From Vibrio chagasii (GTDB taxonomy: Bacteria; Pseudomonadota; Gammaproteobacteria; Enterobacterales; Vibrionaceae): 64,000 nucleotides of DNA. This document shows, piece by piece, positions 9,274-17,978 of this stretch (its first letter is position 1; each line of letters opens with the position of its first letter). The notes beneath the pieces are model-generated. The model searched no databases. It was not told the origin of the DNA and was given only the letters and a program-made list of their open reading frames with translations. Location: positions 243,860 to 307,859 of the forward strand of contig NZ_MSCI01000003.1 in assembly GCF_002954585.1 (NCBI RefSeq), given 5' to 3'. The position numbers and the translations under genes are program-made.

Positions 9274-9488
9274 GTTGCCTCGGTAGACGGAAATAAAAAG
9301 AGAGAGGTGTTTCCCAAAACACCTGCTTGATAGGTTTGATGTTGCATATTGGTTCGAGCCAATTAACTAAACATCCTTTCTTACAACTTATCTCACGGGC
9401 GTTGCGCCCCCAATCCTTAAAAAAGTGTTGTTAATGCTCTGACTATCAATGGATCTCTTGATGAATCAACCGATAACAAGGAGCGTTA
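9274..9488. promoter_or_regulatory. Divergent intergenic control region of the phage-like module
   Basis: This 215-bp gap separates the minus-strand lysis genes from the plus-strand HTH gene and must hold both promoters. A short GC hairpin (GGGCG TTG CGCCC, about 9398-9410) is visible. I could not assign promoter boxes with confidence. Confidence 0.4.
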
Positions 9489-10571
9489 ATGATGTGTGTT
9501 TCTCTCATTCTTTCTTTTATGCCACTGAAAACCGGCTCGCCAATTAGCAAATTGGTACTGTTAAAATTGGCCGATAATGCCGACGCGCGCGGCGTGTGTT
9601 TCCCCTCATTAAATTACTTAGCGCAATATTGCGAAGTGTCGCTAAGAACCGTAACAAGACATGTTAACGAGCTGGAAAAGCAAGGTTTTTTACAGCGGAT
9701 AAAGCGCTTTGATGATTCAGGGCGCCAGCGTAGCAACTTGTACCAACTGCGTGTGCCTGAAGGTTGCCATATTGAACAGCGCGACTTAACTCATGACACC
9801 TCACAGCCCGCCACTGTACTGGTAATGGATCCAGTAGCCAGTCACAACCCTAATACGGATCAATCCGACACCCACCAGGAGGCCAACCGATCCAACACGG
9901 AGAGTGATCCCCTGGCACACATAATCTCTCACAAAGAACATAAAACAGGGCTGAGCCTAAAAACTAACACGCTCGAGAAGAGTCCCTTAGAGAACACAGT
10001 GGTGGAACTAGGAGATACAAGCACAGCGGATACGCACAGTTCGAAGATCACAAGCACTAACGCCAAAAGCTCGGACACCAAGAGCCCAGATGACGCGGTG
10101 ATTCACCTGCTTACCCAAGAAGGAAGTGCACCGATTTATCACGAGTTCTTTACCATATTAGAAAGCACCTACCCCAGCTTAGACGTACTGCAACAACTGC
10201 ACGCCATGCAAGCCTGGTTGTACATTAACCCCGATAAACGTAAACCGTTTGAGCACATTGGCCACTTTGTGAATGGCTGGCTAAGAAGAAGTGCGAAAGC
10301 CAAAACCAAGCAAGGAGCGTTCACACCAATAAAGCGAACCAAAGGGACAAGGACAATCAAGCGAAAACTGCCAATGCAGCAGGCGCAAGCAAACCTTACG
10401 AAAGAACAACCGCGAAGTAACCACTTACCTCACCAGCATAGCCAATCAGCCACAACGCCTGTGGCCCAAGCTCTGGCTGAATACCAAAGTACTAACACCC
10501 ACAACCCTTTTGAAGCACGCATTAAAGCGCTCATTCAATCGAAAGCGCAGATCAAAGATGACACTGAGTGA
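9489..10571 (+). CDS. Phage replication-like helix-turn-helix protein
   Basis: A 360-aa protein with an N-terminal winged-HTH domain (about residues 12-85; KLVLLKLADNADARGVCFPS, then LRTVTRHVNELEKQGF) of the HTH_36/phage replication O type. A long polar Ser/Thr/Asp-rich linker follows (about 100-205), then a helical C-terminal domain (about 210-275) and a basic tail. This layout fits phage or plasmid replication-initiation proteins that bind DNA at the N-terminus and recruit a helicase loader with the rest; a transcription regulator is the alternative. AAGGAG precedes the start; ATG 9489 and ATG 9492 are equally possible. It diverges from the lysis genes. No integrase or phage structural gene is nearby. 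Confidence 0.7.
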   Translation: MMCVSLILSFMPLKTGSPISKLVLLKLADNADARGVCFPSLNYLAQYCEVSLRTVTRHVNELEKQGFLQRIKRFDDSGRQRSNLYQLRVPEGCHIEQRDLTHDTSQPATVLVMDPVASHNPNTDQSDTHQEANRSNTESDPLAHIISHKEHKTGLSLKTNTLEKSPLENTVVELGDTSTADTHSSKITSTNAKSSDTKSPDDAVIHLLTQEGSAPIYHEFFTILESTYPSLDVLQQLHAMQAWLYINPDKRKPFEHIGHFVNGWLRRSAKAKTKQGAFTPIKRTKGTRTIKRKLPMQQAQANLTKEQPRSNHLPHQHSQSATTPVAQALAEYQSTNTHNPFEARIKALIQSKAQIKDDTE

Positions 10572-10657
10572 AGCCAAGCTCGGCGCAACCAAAGCAGGGA
10601 GCTACCAAAACCAAGCAACATAATTGAGAAGGCAATAGAAATAGAGGAAAGCGTAAC

Positions 10658-10978
10658 ATGGAAGATACAAGCTTAAAAAAACTGACCACTGAACAGCAAG
10701 CCACGCTTTTGGCCAAAGAGGTGGCACGAGTAGAAGGGCGAATTGGTGAATTTTTAAATTTACTGGTGAGCCATTACCCACAAGGCTTAACCCGCACTGA
10801 AATCAAAGCACTACTGGCGGTGAACACCAACCCCAGTTTTGTTTCTTTGTACCGTAACGGCAAAATATTCATAGACATAGAGAAGCGCTACTGCGACGCA
10901 GCACAAGAAAACCGATACTACATAGGGACACAATACCTGCAAGACGTACAATGTTTTCGCTGGGTGAATGCGTGGTGA
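10658..10978 (+). CDS. Unknown small protein downstream of the HTH gene
   Basis: A 106-aa ORF starting at an ATG with GAGG upstream, 86 bp after the HTH gene and in the same direction. It is predicted soluble. The central part (EFLNLLVSHYPQGLTRTEIKALLAV) looks like a helix-turn-helix, followed by a YRNGKIFI-type strand segment, so DNA binding is possible. Not recognised as a named family. Together with the HTH gene it forms the plus-strand half of the phage-like module. Confidence 0.6.
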   Translation: MEDTSLKKLTTEQQATLLAKEVARVEGRIGEFLNLLVSHYPQGLTRTEIKALLAVNTNPSFVSLYRNGKIFIDIEKRYCDAAQENRYYIGTQYLQDVQCFRWVNAW

Positions 10979-11118
10979 GACCTTGGTTCAAATTTCAAAC
11001 TAGTCAATATGCATACACTTTGTTACAATCTCGGCCTTCAAAAAACCGTATGAAAACCGCATTAGCATAAAGTACGGTGAACATCCCTGATTTATTGCCT
11101 GTAGGAGCCAAACCTAAG

Positions 11119-11130
11119 GGCGGTAGCGTG
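11119..11130 (+). promoter_or_regulatory. Second ops element (RfaH site), JUMPStart leader of the biosynthesis operon
   Basis: GGCGGTAGCGTG is an exact ops match about 190 bp upstream of wecB, inside a 342-bp gene-free leader (10979-11320). It indicates that the long polysaccharide biosynthesis operon from wecB onward is under RfaH antitermination separately from wza-wzb-wzc. The rest of the leader holds no ORF that I would call. Confidence 0.88.
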
Positions 11131-11320
11131 CCCAAATGCGAATTCATTGTAAGCTCAAGCGAACAAATAGTGTTCTGGGTGCCTATTGGAGCAGTTTTAA
11201 GAACGTGAGCAATATCAAGGTTTACAAGGGATAGGCGAGAATCGACTGTCTCAAAATTAGTAAAAATGCCTCAGTACACCTCTAGAGCTGAGGCTCACTT
11301 CTCGGTTGGAAATCATATCA

Positions 11321-12445
11321 ATGACTAAGAAAAAAATTCTTACGGTTTTTGGCACACGCCCAGAAGCCATCAAAATGGCACCTCTTGTTCATGCGTTAGT
11401 GGCAGATGAGCGCTTTGAAGCAAAGTGCTGTGTTACTGCCCAGCACCGTGAAATGCTTGACCAGGTATTAGAGTTATTTGAAATTACACCTGACTACGAT
11501 TTGAATTTAATGAAATCAGGGCAAACACTTAACGAAGTTACTGCCCGTATTTTGTTAGAGCTTAAACCTGTGCTTGAGGAATTCAAACCTGATGTGGTTT
11601 TAGTTCATGGTGATACTGCAACGACATTTGCGGCAAGCCTAGCGGCTTATTATGAGCAAGTTGCTGTAGGGCATGTAGAAGCTGGGCTTCGTACGGGGAA
11701 TATCTATTCGCCATGGCCTGAAGAGGGTAATCGCCGATTAGCAGGTGCGTTAACTAAATACCATTTTGCACCTACGCAAACGTCTAAAGAAAACCTATTA
11801 AAAGAGAACTTTAACCCAGAAGACATTAGTGTTACTGGCAATACAGTGATTGATGCGTTGTTGATGGTAAAAGATAAAATTGACTCAGACAGTGATCTGA
11901 ACGCAACACTTGCTGCTCAATTCCCTTTCTTAGATGAAAACAAAAAACTTATTTTGGTTACAGGCCATCGCCGTGAAAGTTTTGGGGGCGGCTTTGAGCG
12001 GATTTGTGAGTCGCTTGCTATTACAGCAAAAGCACATCCAGAGACCCAAATTCTATATCCGATGCACCTTAACCCAAATGTACGCGAACCAGTAAATCGT
12101 ATTCTTGCTGGTATTGATAACATTCATCTTATCGAACCACAGCAGTATCTACCATTTATTTACTTGATGAGCCGCGCGCACATCATTTTGACCGACTCGG
12201 GTGGTATTCAAGAAGAAGCGCCTTCCTTAGGTAAACCTGTTTTGGTGATGCGTGATACAACTGAGCGACCTGAAGCAGTTGATGCCGGAACGGTTAAGCT
12301 AGTTGGAACGGATGTAAATACGATTACAACGAGTTTACATACGTTACTTACCGATGAAGCCGCATATCAAACAATGAGCTTTGCACATAACCCTTACGGT
12401 GACGGCAAAGCTTGCCAACGAATTTTGAACGAATTAGCGAAATAA
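11321..12445 (+). CDS. wecB: UDP-N-acetylglucosamine 2-epimerase (non-hydrolysing)
   Basis: Converts UDP-GlcNAc to UDP-ManNAc in the cytoplasm. The family signature KILTVFGTRPEAIKMAPL is at the N-terminus, with conserved HGDT, GHVEAGLR, TGHRRES (about residue 213) and the UDP-binding TDSGGIQEEAP (about 290) further on. The 374-aa length is typical. The ATG at 11321 was chosen over the longer frame start at 11306 because it gives the standard N-terminus. It is the first gene after the second ops element, and wecC follows after 17 bp. Confidence 0.95.
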   Translation: MTKKKILTVFGTRPEAIKMAPLVHALVADERFEAKCCVTAQHREMLDQVLELFEITPDYDLNLMKSGQTLNEVTARILLELKPVLEEFKPDVVLVHGDTATTFAASLAAYYEQVAVGHVEAGLRTGNIYSPWPEEGNRRLAGALTKYHFAPTQTSKENLLKENFNPEDISVTGNTVIDALLMVKDKIDSDSDLNATLAAQFPFLDENKKLILVTGHRRESFGGGFERICESLAITAKAHPETQILYPMHLNPNVREPVNRILAGIDNIHLIEPQQYLPFIYLMSRAHIILTDSGGIQEEAPSLGKPVLVMRDTTERPEAVDAGTVKLVGTDVNTITTSLHTLLTDEAAYQTMSFAHNPYGDGKACQRILNELAK

Positions 12446-12462
12446 AACTTTAGGAAATCATA

Positions 12463-13728
12463 ATGTCTTTTGAAACAATTTCAGTTGTAGGCTTAGGTTA
12501 CATCGGGTTACCGACAGCAGCGATGTTTGCATCCCGTAAGAAAAAAGTCATTGGTGTCGATGTTAACCAGCACGCAGTCGATACCATTAACCGAGGTGAG
12601 ATTCACATCGTAGAACCTGATTTGGATATGATTGTACACGCAGCAGTAACTGAAGGTTACTTAAAAGCTGTGACTACTCCAGAGCCAGCTGACGCTTTTT
12701 TGATTGCAGTACCCACACCCTTTAAAGATTGCGCTGAAGGCGAAATTCCAGAGCCCGATTTAAGGTTTATTGAAGCTGCGAGTAAAGCAATTGCTCCTGT
12801 GCTAAAAAAAGGCGATTTAGTGATTCTAGAGTCGACATCTCCCGTTGGTGCAACAGAGCAAATGGCGGAATGGCTAGCTGAAGCAAGAAGTGACTTAACT
12901 TTCCCTCAACTTGCTGGTGAAAATGCAGATATCAATGTTGCACACTGCCCCGAGCGTGTTTTACCTGGTCACGTTGTTCGTGAGCTAGTAGAAAACGACC
13001 GTGTTATTGGCGGCATGTCAACTCATTGCTCGGAGCGTTCTGTAGAGCTATACAAAACCTTTGTTCAAGGTGAATGTGTTATTACCAATGCTCGCACCGC
13101 TGAAATGGCAAAGTTAACAGAAAACTCATGTCGTGATGTTCAAATTGCATTCGCCAACGAGCTTTCTGTTATTTGTGACAAACTGGATATTAATGTTTGG
13201 GAACTAATCTCATTAGCAAACCGTCATCCTCGTATTAATATCTTACAGCCTGGCCCTGGTGTAGGAGGCCACTGTATCGCGGTAGATCCTTGGTTTATCG
13301 TATCGAAAACACCAGAAGAGGCACAAATCATCCACACTGCACGTAAAGTGAATGATGGCAAACCTGAGTGGGTTATCAACAAAGTGCAACTGGCGATTGC
13401 AGAGTTCTTACAAGCGAACCCAGATAAAACAGCACGTGAAGTGACAGTTGCTTGTTACGGTCTGGCATTTAAACCAGATATTGATGACCTTCGTGAGAGC
13501 CCGGCAATGGCAATTACACAAAAGATTGCAGAAATGCATGCTGGTCGTGTTGTTGCCGTTGAGCCTAACATTAAAGCAGCTCCCAAAAGCCTTGAGAGTG
13601 TTGAACTACTAGATTTTGAAATAGCATCAAAAGAAGCTGATATTCAAGTTCTCCTCGTTGATCATAAGGAATTCAAAGAAAAATCGATGGCTAATGGTAT
13701 TATTATTGATACTAAGGGCATTTGGTAA
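12463..13728 (+). CDS. wecC: UDP-N-acetyl-D-mannosaminuronate dehydrogenase
   Basis: NAD-dependent oxidation of UDP-ManNAc to UDP-ManNAcA, so the polymer probably contains ManNAcA or a derivative. The 421-aa protein has the Rossmann start ISVVGLGYIGLPTAAMFA, the ESTSPVGATE segment, the central substrate-binding TAEMAKLTENSCRDVQIAF, the active-site motif GPGVGGHCIAVDP with the catalytic Cys, and a C-terminal UDP-binding domain (GLAFKPDIDDLRESPA). SD-like TAGGAAA precedes the ATG. Second gene of the operon; base composition is similar to wecB and clearly less AT-rich than the next genes. Confidence 0.95.
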   Translation: MSFETISVVGLGYIGLPTAAMFASRKKKVIGVDVNQHAVDTINRGEIHIVEPDLDMIVHAAVTEGYLKAVTTPEPADAFLIAVPTPFKDCAEGEIPEPDLRFIEAASKAIAPVLKKGDLVILESTSPVGATEQMAEWLAEARSDLTFPQLAGENADINVAHCPERVLPGHVVRELVENDRVIGGMSTHCSERSVELYKTFVQGECVITNARTAEMAKLTENSCRDVQIAFANELSVICDKLDINVWELISLANRHPRINILQPGPGVGGHCIAVDPWFIVSKTPEEAQIIHTARKVNDGKPEWVINKVQLAIAEFLQANPDKTAREVTVACYGLAFKPDIDDLRESPAMAITQKIAEMHAGRVVAVEPNIKAAPKSLESVELLDFEIASKEADIQVLLVDHKEFKEKSMANGIIIDTKGIW

Positions 13729-13737
13729 TATAAGAGC

Positions 13738-13769
13738 GATAGCACTAAAATAACTTAGTGCTATCCTTT
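13738..13769 (+). terminator. Hairpin terminator between wecC and the flippase gene
   Basis: A perfect 11-bp stem GATAGCACTAA (13738-13748) with its complement at 13755-13765, a 6-nt loop, then CTTTGTTT. It marks the border of the AT-rich segment inside an ops-led operon, so RfaH read-through is expected. Confidence 0.7.
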
Positions 13770-13801
13770 GTTTCTCTAATAGCATTAATGTAGAGTTTAA
13801 A

Positions 13802-14950
13802 TTGACAAAAAATATTATAAAGGTACTCTCATCATCTGTAGTGGCTCAGTTTTTGACTATGCTTGTAACTTTGGTCATAATTAGAAGTCTTTCTCTACAT
13901 GAATTTGCAGACTACAGTTTTTATTTAGGTTTATCTGCAATTGTTTCTGGATTCCTTGCCAATGTTATTAATCGATACATAGTATTTAGCGATACATACA
14001 ATATAGTGAGGTTTAGTTATCGGTGGGTATATTTAATCAGTGCAATATTATTTTTTGTATTTTTAAATAACAAACAAATCATAATAATATCTATTCTAAT
14101 TAGCCTGCATATGGTTATTTTTGAAGTTAATAGGACCTACTACCAGAAAAAACAAGACTTCACTAAATATGGTGTATCTCAGGTTTTTAAGTCTATAGCT
14201 TTTTTGTTTTTTATCATCCTCCTTTTTTTTATGGAGCAGCTTACAACAGAAAGTTCATTAAGTAGTATCGCTCTCTCTTTACTTTTAGCTAATGTTATTT
14301 TTCTTCCTAGTGTTAATAGGAAAGAAATAAGCTTGTTTGGTATGATGAAGGGGGTATTTATTAATAATGCATATTTATCTTTATACTTCATTATCATACC
14401 CATTATGTCGCAGTCGTCACAATGGTTTCTTAGGTTTGGTGTTAGTGTCGAAGAACAAGGCTACTTTTCTTTGGCTTTTTATATATATACCATTTCGATG
14501 TTAATGGTCGCCTCCATGAAAAAGGTTTTTATTTCTGAATTGGCTAATAAATCTTATACTGAGTGTATAAATGGTATAAAAAAGGTTACATGGAAAATAA
14601 CAGCTATTGCAGCCTTTTTCAGTTTGCTTACATTTTTAATTCTGCCATATATAGGTTTTATTATTAATAAAGATGTCGAAAATGTTAAGTGGCCATTATT
14701 CATATTATTATCCTCAAGTGTCTTTTCTATATTATTAAGCCCGTATTCTGAAGTGTTACAAAAACACCTGAAGTATAAAGATTTATTCTATTCTGGCCTG
14801 TTGGCTCTTTCTACAATGTTCCTACTTGGCTTTATTTTGAAGTTTTTAGATAAGGGAAGTGCCGTAAGCTTTAGTATGATTTATCTTATAAGTTATTTTG
14901 TTTTGAACTACTCTATTTATATGAGATCTAAGCTATGTACGCATTACTAG
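13802..14950 (+). CDS. wzx: Polysaccharide repeat-unit flippase (Wzx-like)
   Basis: A 382-aa, very hydrophobic protein with about 10-12 predicted membrane segments, of the MOP/polysaccharide biosynthesis flippase type that moves undecaprenyl-linked repeat units to the periplasm. It begins MTKNIIKVLSSSVVAQFLTMLVTLVI, where the early Lys, Ser and TM1 pattern fits Wzx. The start is a TTG at 13802, the first plausible initiation codon in the frame. The DNA is markedly AT-rich with rare codons compared with wecC. The 3' end overlaps the Wzy-like gene by 16 bp. Assignment rests on topology and context, since Wzx sequences diverge widely. Confidence 0.8.
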   Translation: MTKNIIKVLSSSVVAQFLTMLVTLVIIRSLSLHEFADYSFYLGLSAIVSGFLANVINRYIVFSDTYNIVRFSYRWVYLISAILFFVFLNNKQIIIISILISLHMVIFEVNRTYYQKKQDFTKYGVSQVFKSIAFLFFIILLFFMEQLTTESSLSSIALSLLLANVIFLPSVNRKEISLFGMMKGVFINNAYLSLYFIIIPIMSQSSQWFLRFGVSVEEQGYFSLAFYIYTISMLMVASMKKVFISELANKSYTECINGIKKVTWKITAIAAFFSLLTFLILPYIGFIINKDVENVKWPLFILLSSSVFSILLSPYSEVLQKHLKYKDLFYSGLLALSTMFLLGFILKFLDKGSAVSFSMIYLISYFVLNYSIYMRSKLCTHY

Positions 14951-16215
14951 CGTTGCTATCTTTCTGTTTTCTTGCATTTTCTGTAACATTTAAAAAACTA
15001 AGTTATACCACACCGACAACTTTTTTTGTAATAGCATATGGTTTGCATACTCTCCCAGGTGCTATTTTTTTATCTAGTCTTTCTGTAATTGACGTGTCAG
15101 TTGAGGCAAAAGTTTTGGCTGTGATTTGGATATCGATTACATATATAGTATTTGCGATACCATTTTTTGTCTTTAACAATGTTCAATTGAAAGTGAAAAA
15201 TGAGTTAATGATAACTGTTAATTATAAATTATTGTCTATGTTGTCACTTTTTATGATTTTGGGAACAATTAGTTATATATATTCGACAGGCGCATTTCAA
15301 GCTCTTAAATATGCCCTGTCTGGTGACATGGTAAATGCTTATTTTCTCAGGACAAATATAACTAGCAACTATGGTTCGGGGCAGTTTTTGGCTACCTTTC
15401 CTTTTCGTTTCTTGGGGCCATTAATTGCTTGTATTGCATATTCATGTTACGTAATAAACAAAGAAATAAAATATAGAAACCTATTCATTTTAGTCACTGC
15501 CTTTACTATTTTGCCCTCTATTCTTCTTGTGCAGAAATATTATATAGTTCAGTTTTTAATCATGATTTTTATTACTTATGTTTTTTCAAGAAAGGTTAAA
15601 ATATCACTTTTTAAATTAGTCATGCTTATTTTCTTTGGGGTGGTTGCAATATCTTGTTTGGTCATTTTCTATAAGGGGTATGTTTGGGATAGGTTGTTTA
15701 CCACCCCTGTTAATGTTTTTAATCGGATATTTGTTGTAAACATGGATGTTCTATCTGCATATGCCCAGTTTTATTTAGATGGAAATAATTGGTTACTGGG
15801 AAAAGCGGTTCCCAATTATGGGGGGATTTTACCATATGATAGGTTTATGGAAACTAGACGTATTTTTGATCTTTATATAGCAAAAGCTGAAAATATAGAT
15901 GCAGGAATGACTGGTACTGCACCAACAAATTTTTTCGGCAACCTGATGTTAAATTTTGATTATATCGGGGCTGCGGGTATTACCTTTTTTGTTGGTACAA
16001 TAATAGCCTTAATTTTCAAAGTGATGGAAGTTTATATTAATAAAGGAAACTGTGTAATTTGTGCATTAGCAGCATATTTGACGGTATTTATTGTAGAAAT
16101 AGGTAATGGTAGCCTTTTCCAAACATTCAATTACATTACATTTTTTAATTTCGGTATTGTTGGTTCTCTTTTTTTTGTTGGTCTAACTCTTAGGTTTAGG
16201 AATAATGAGCATTAG
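14935..16215 (+). CDS. wzy: Oligosaccharide repeat-unit polymerase (Wzy-like)
   Basis: A 426-aa integral membrane protein with about 10-12 hydrophobic segments and a large periplasmic loop in the second half (about residues 260-335, including YAQFYLDGNNWLLGKAVPNY). This is the usual topology of Wzy polymerases, which link repeat units en bloc in the periplasm. The loop motifs resemble the O-antigen polymerase/oligosaccharide repeat unit polymerase family. It overlaps the flippase gene by 16 bp and the heparinase-like gene by 11 bp. Strongly AT-rich. Wzy is the best fit because the operon otherwise lacks a polymerase. Confidence 0.78.
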   Translation: MYALLALLSFCFLAFSVTFKKLSYTTPTTFFVIAYGLHTLPGAIFLSSLSVIDVSVEAKVLAVIWISITYIVFAIPFFVFNNVQLKVKNELMITVNYKLLSMLSLFMILGTISYIYSTGAFQALKYALSGDMVNAYFLRTNITSNYGSGQFLATFPFRFLGPLIACIAYSCYVINKEIKYRNLFILVTAFTILPSILLVQKYYIVQFLIMIFITYVFSRKVKISLFKLVMLIFFGVVAISCLVIFYKGYVWDRLFTTPVNVFNRIFVVNMDVLSAYAQFYLDGNNWLLGKAVPNYGGILPYDRFMETRRIFDLYIAKAENIDAGMTGTAPTNFFGNLMLNFDYIGAAGITFFVGTIIALIFKVMEVYINKGNCVICALAAYLTVFIVEIGNGSLFQTFNYITFFNFGIVGSLFFVGLTLRFRNNEH

Positions 16216-17959
16216 GATTTTTGAAGCGATATGTCCAAGGTTAAGATTAGAGTTAAGCAGATTCTATAAAAAGACAATTTGGAAATTATTCCCCGACTAC
16301 CTTTATTCTAAATCTAGTGGATTCACTGATAGTATTGATACATCTGGGGGGGGGGAGTTTGAATTCCATTGTTGCGATTTACGTAGTAAGGCTTCAAGTT
16401 ATCTAAACGGTGAGTTTTTCTATTTGATGGAATATAACTTAACTCCTAGTGAAAGTCCTCACGATTGGTTTTTTGACTATAAATCTCAATATTTATGGTC
16501 AAATGAACGGTGGTATAAGGATTATAAAATACCACCTAGAGTAGGTGTCGATGTAAAAAGAGTGTGGGAAGTCAGTAGATTTAACTTCTTACCTGTACTT
16601 GCATTAGATTATCACCAAAACAATAATATTAGTTCACTTAATGGACTATTAAGTTATGTCTCTTGCTTTAATAATAGTAACAAACCATTTACCGGGATTA
16701 ACTGGTATTATTCGATGGATGTTGGAATTAGAATTTTTAATTTATTAGTTTCGATGAAAACGATATCCAATCGTGTAAGTGGAAATGAATTAGAAAGTAT
16801 TAAATTAATGATTTCACACGGTTATTATCATGTGATTAATAATCTTGAAAACTATAGGGGAAGGACTAATAACCACTATCTATGTAATGTTTTGGGTGTA
16901 TTCTCTTATTTATACGTTGCAAAGCCCACTAAATGTCGTTTGAAGAGTATTAAAAAGTTTTCACTATCCTTTGAACGAGAGTTGCGCAGGCAATTTAATC
17001 AAGACGGTTCAAGTTTTGAGGGTTCTTCATATTATCACAGACTTTCCTTAGAGTGCGTTCTGTACACCTACTTAATCATTTATAATATAAATCAAGAGTA
17101 TAAGGATATTGTTTTTGTAAGTGAGGATTCAAAAAAGATAATATATAAGGCAGTAGTGTATTACATAGAGCTTTCATACAATGGTAAACTCCCCATGTTT
17201 GGGGATAATGATTCTGGTGTGATCTTTTCGCTTGCTCTAGAAAATGAACTAATTAATAAAGAAGATAGAAGATACTTACCCGAGTTAGAATCACTAATAA
17301 AATGGCTTGGATTTGACAGTGAAAATGAGGTTAAGTACGACTACTCACCTATATTTGAATCTATGTTTCCCTGTAAACCTAATATCGATTTTTCAGAATT
17401 AAACTTAGATAATATTACTAAACCTTTTTTAAATACGCCGCTTCTCGAGTTTTCAAATGAAAATTTTATTTATATTGAAGGAAGTAAGCTAATAAAAGTG
17501 ATGAATTTCCCCGATGCTGGTATTATTGTTATGTCGACATCTAAGGCCAAACTTTACTTTAAGTACACAAATTTTATGGGGTGTCATTCCCATAATGATT
17601 TGTTTCAAGTGTCTATACTTTCTGATTCTATAGAGGTTGAAGATAATGGGACGTTTGAGTATTCCTCTTTCAAAAGATTAAATGATATAAATAAATCATA
17701 CCTACAACATAATGGCCCTAAAGACAAATCTAGTATCTTGGTCGATTACATTGATGGTTATAATATTACCGCTGATGTTGAAATGAGTTTTGGTGCTGCA
17801 AAAGCCACAATTAAACTGGGTGATTTTTATTTATCTAGAAGTGTATTTTTTAGAAATGAAGGATTCATGGTGATTGACTCATCTAATTTAGAGATAAAAA
17901 AATCAACACTAAATATAGGCTCACATTATCAGTATGGTCATGTGACTAAAATTAAATGA
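16205..17959 (+). CDS. Heparinase II/III family protein
   Basis: A 584-aa protein with the layout of polysaccharide-locus heparinase II/III proteins: a helical alpha/alpha-toroid part (about residues 60-370, including GRTNNHYLCNVLG and EGSSYYHRLSLE) and a C-terminal beta-sheet domain starting near 420. The C-terminal segment HSHNDLFQVSI (about residue 460) is the conserved His-Asn region of the superfamily. No signal peptide is evident. Such enzymes cleave uronic-acid polymers by elimination, which would suit a ManNAcA-containing product, but the substrate is unknown. The reading frame contains ten consecutive G at 16346-16355, so slippage would abolish it. AT-rich; overlaps wzy by 11 bp. Confidence 0.82.
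   Translation: MSIRIFEAICPRLRLELSRFYKKTIWKLFPDYLYSKSSGFTDSIDTSGGGEFEFHCCDLRSKASSYLNGEFFYLMEYNLTPSESPHDWFFDYKSQYLWSNERWYKDYKIPPRVGVDVKRVWEVSRFNFLPVLALDYHQNNNISSLNGLLSYVSCFNNSNKPFTGINWYYSMDVGIRIFNLLVSMKTISNRVSGNELESIKLMISHGYYHVINNLENYRGRTNNHYLCNVLGVFSYLYVAKPTKCRLKSIKKFSLSFERELRRQFNQDGSSFEGSSYYHRLSLECVLYTYLIIYNINQEYKDIVFVSEDSKKIIYKAVVYYIELSYNGKLPMFGDNDSGVIFSLALENELINKEDRRYLPELESLIKWLGFDSENEVKYDYSPIFESMFPCKPNIDFSELNLDNITKPFLNTPLLEFSNENFIYIEGSKLIKVMNFPDAGIIVMSTSKAKLYFKYTNFMGCHSHNDLFQVSILSDSIEVEDNGTFEYSSFKRLNDINKSYLQHNGPKDKSSILVDYIDGYNITADVEMSFGAAKATIKLGDFYLSRSVFFRNEGFMVIDSSNLEIKKSTLNIGSHYQYGHVTKIK
16346..16355 (+). repeat. G10 homopolymer in the heparinase-like gene
   Basis: Ten consecutive G encode three glycines in an SGGGEFEF segment near residue 50. 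It is the only such long G tract I saw in the window, and it sits in AT-rich DNA. As given, the frame is open. Loss or gain of one G would shift the frame early in the protein. Confidence 0.95.
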
Positions 17960-17978
17960 TATTTTGGAATTATATAAT

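Noticed and set aside
7797..10978. Complete prophage or integrative element
   Set aside because: No integrase, terminase, capsid or tail gene, and no tRNA or att duplication at the borders; only a small module is present.
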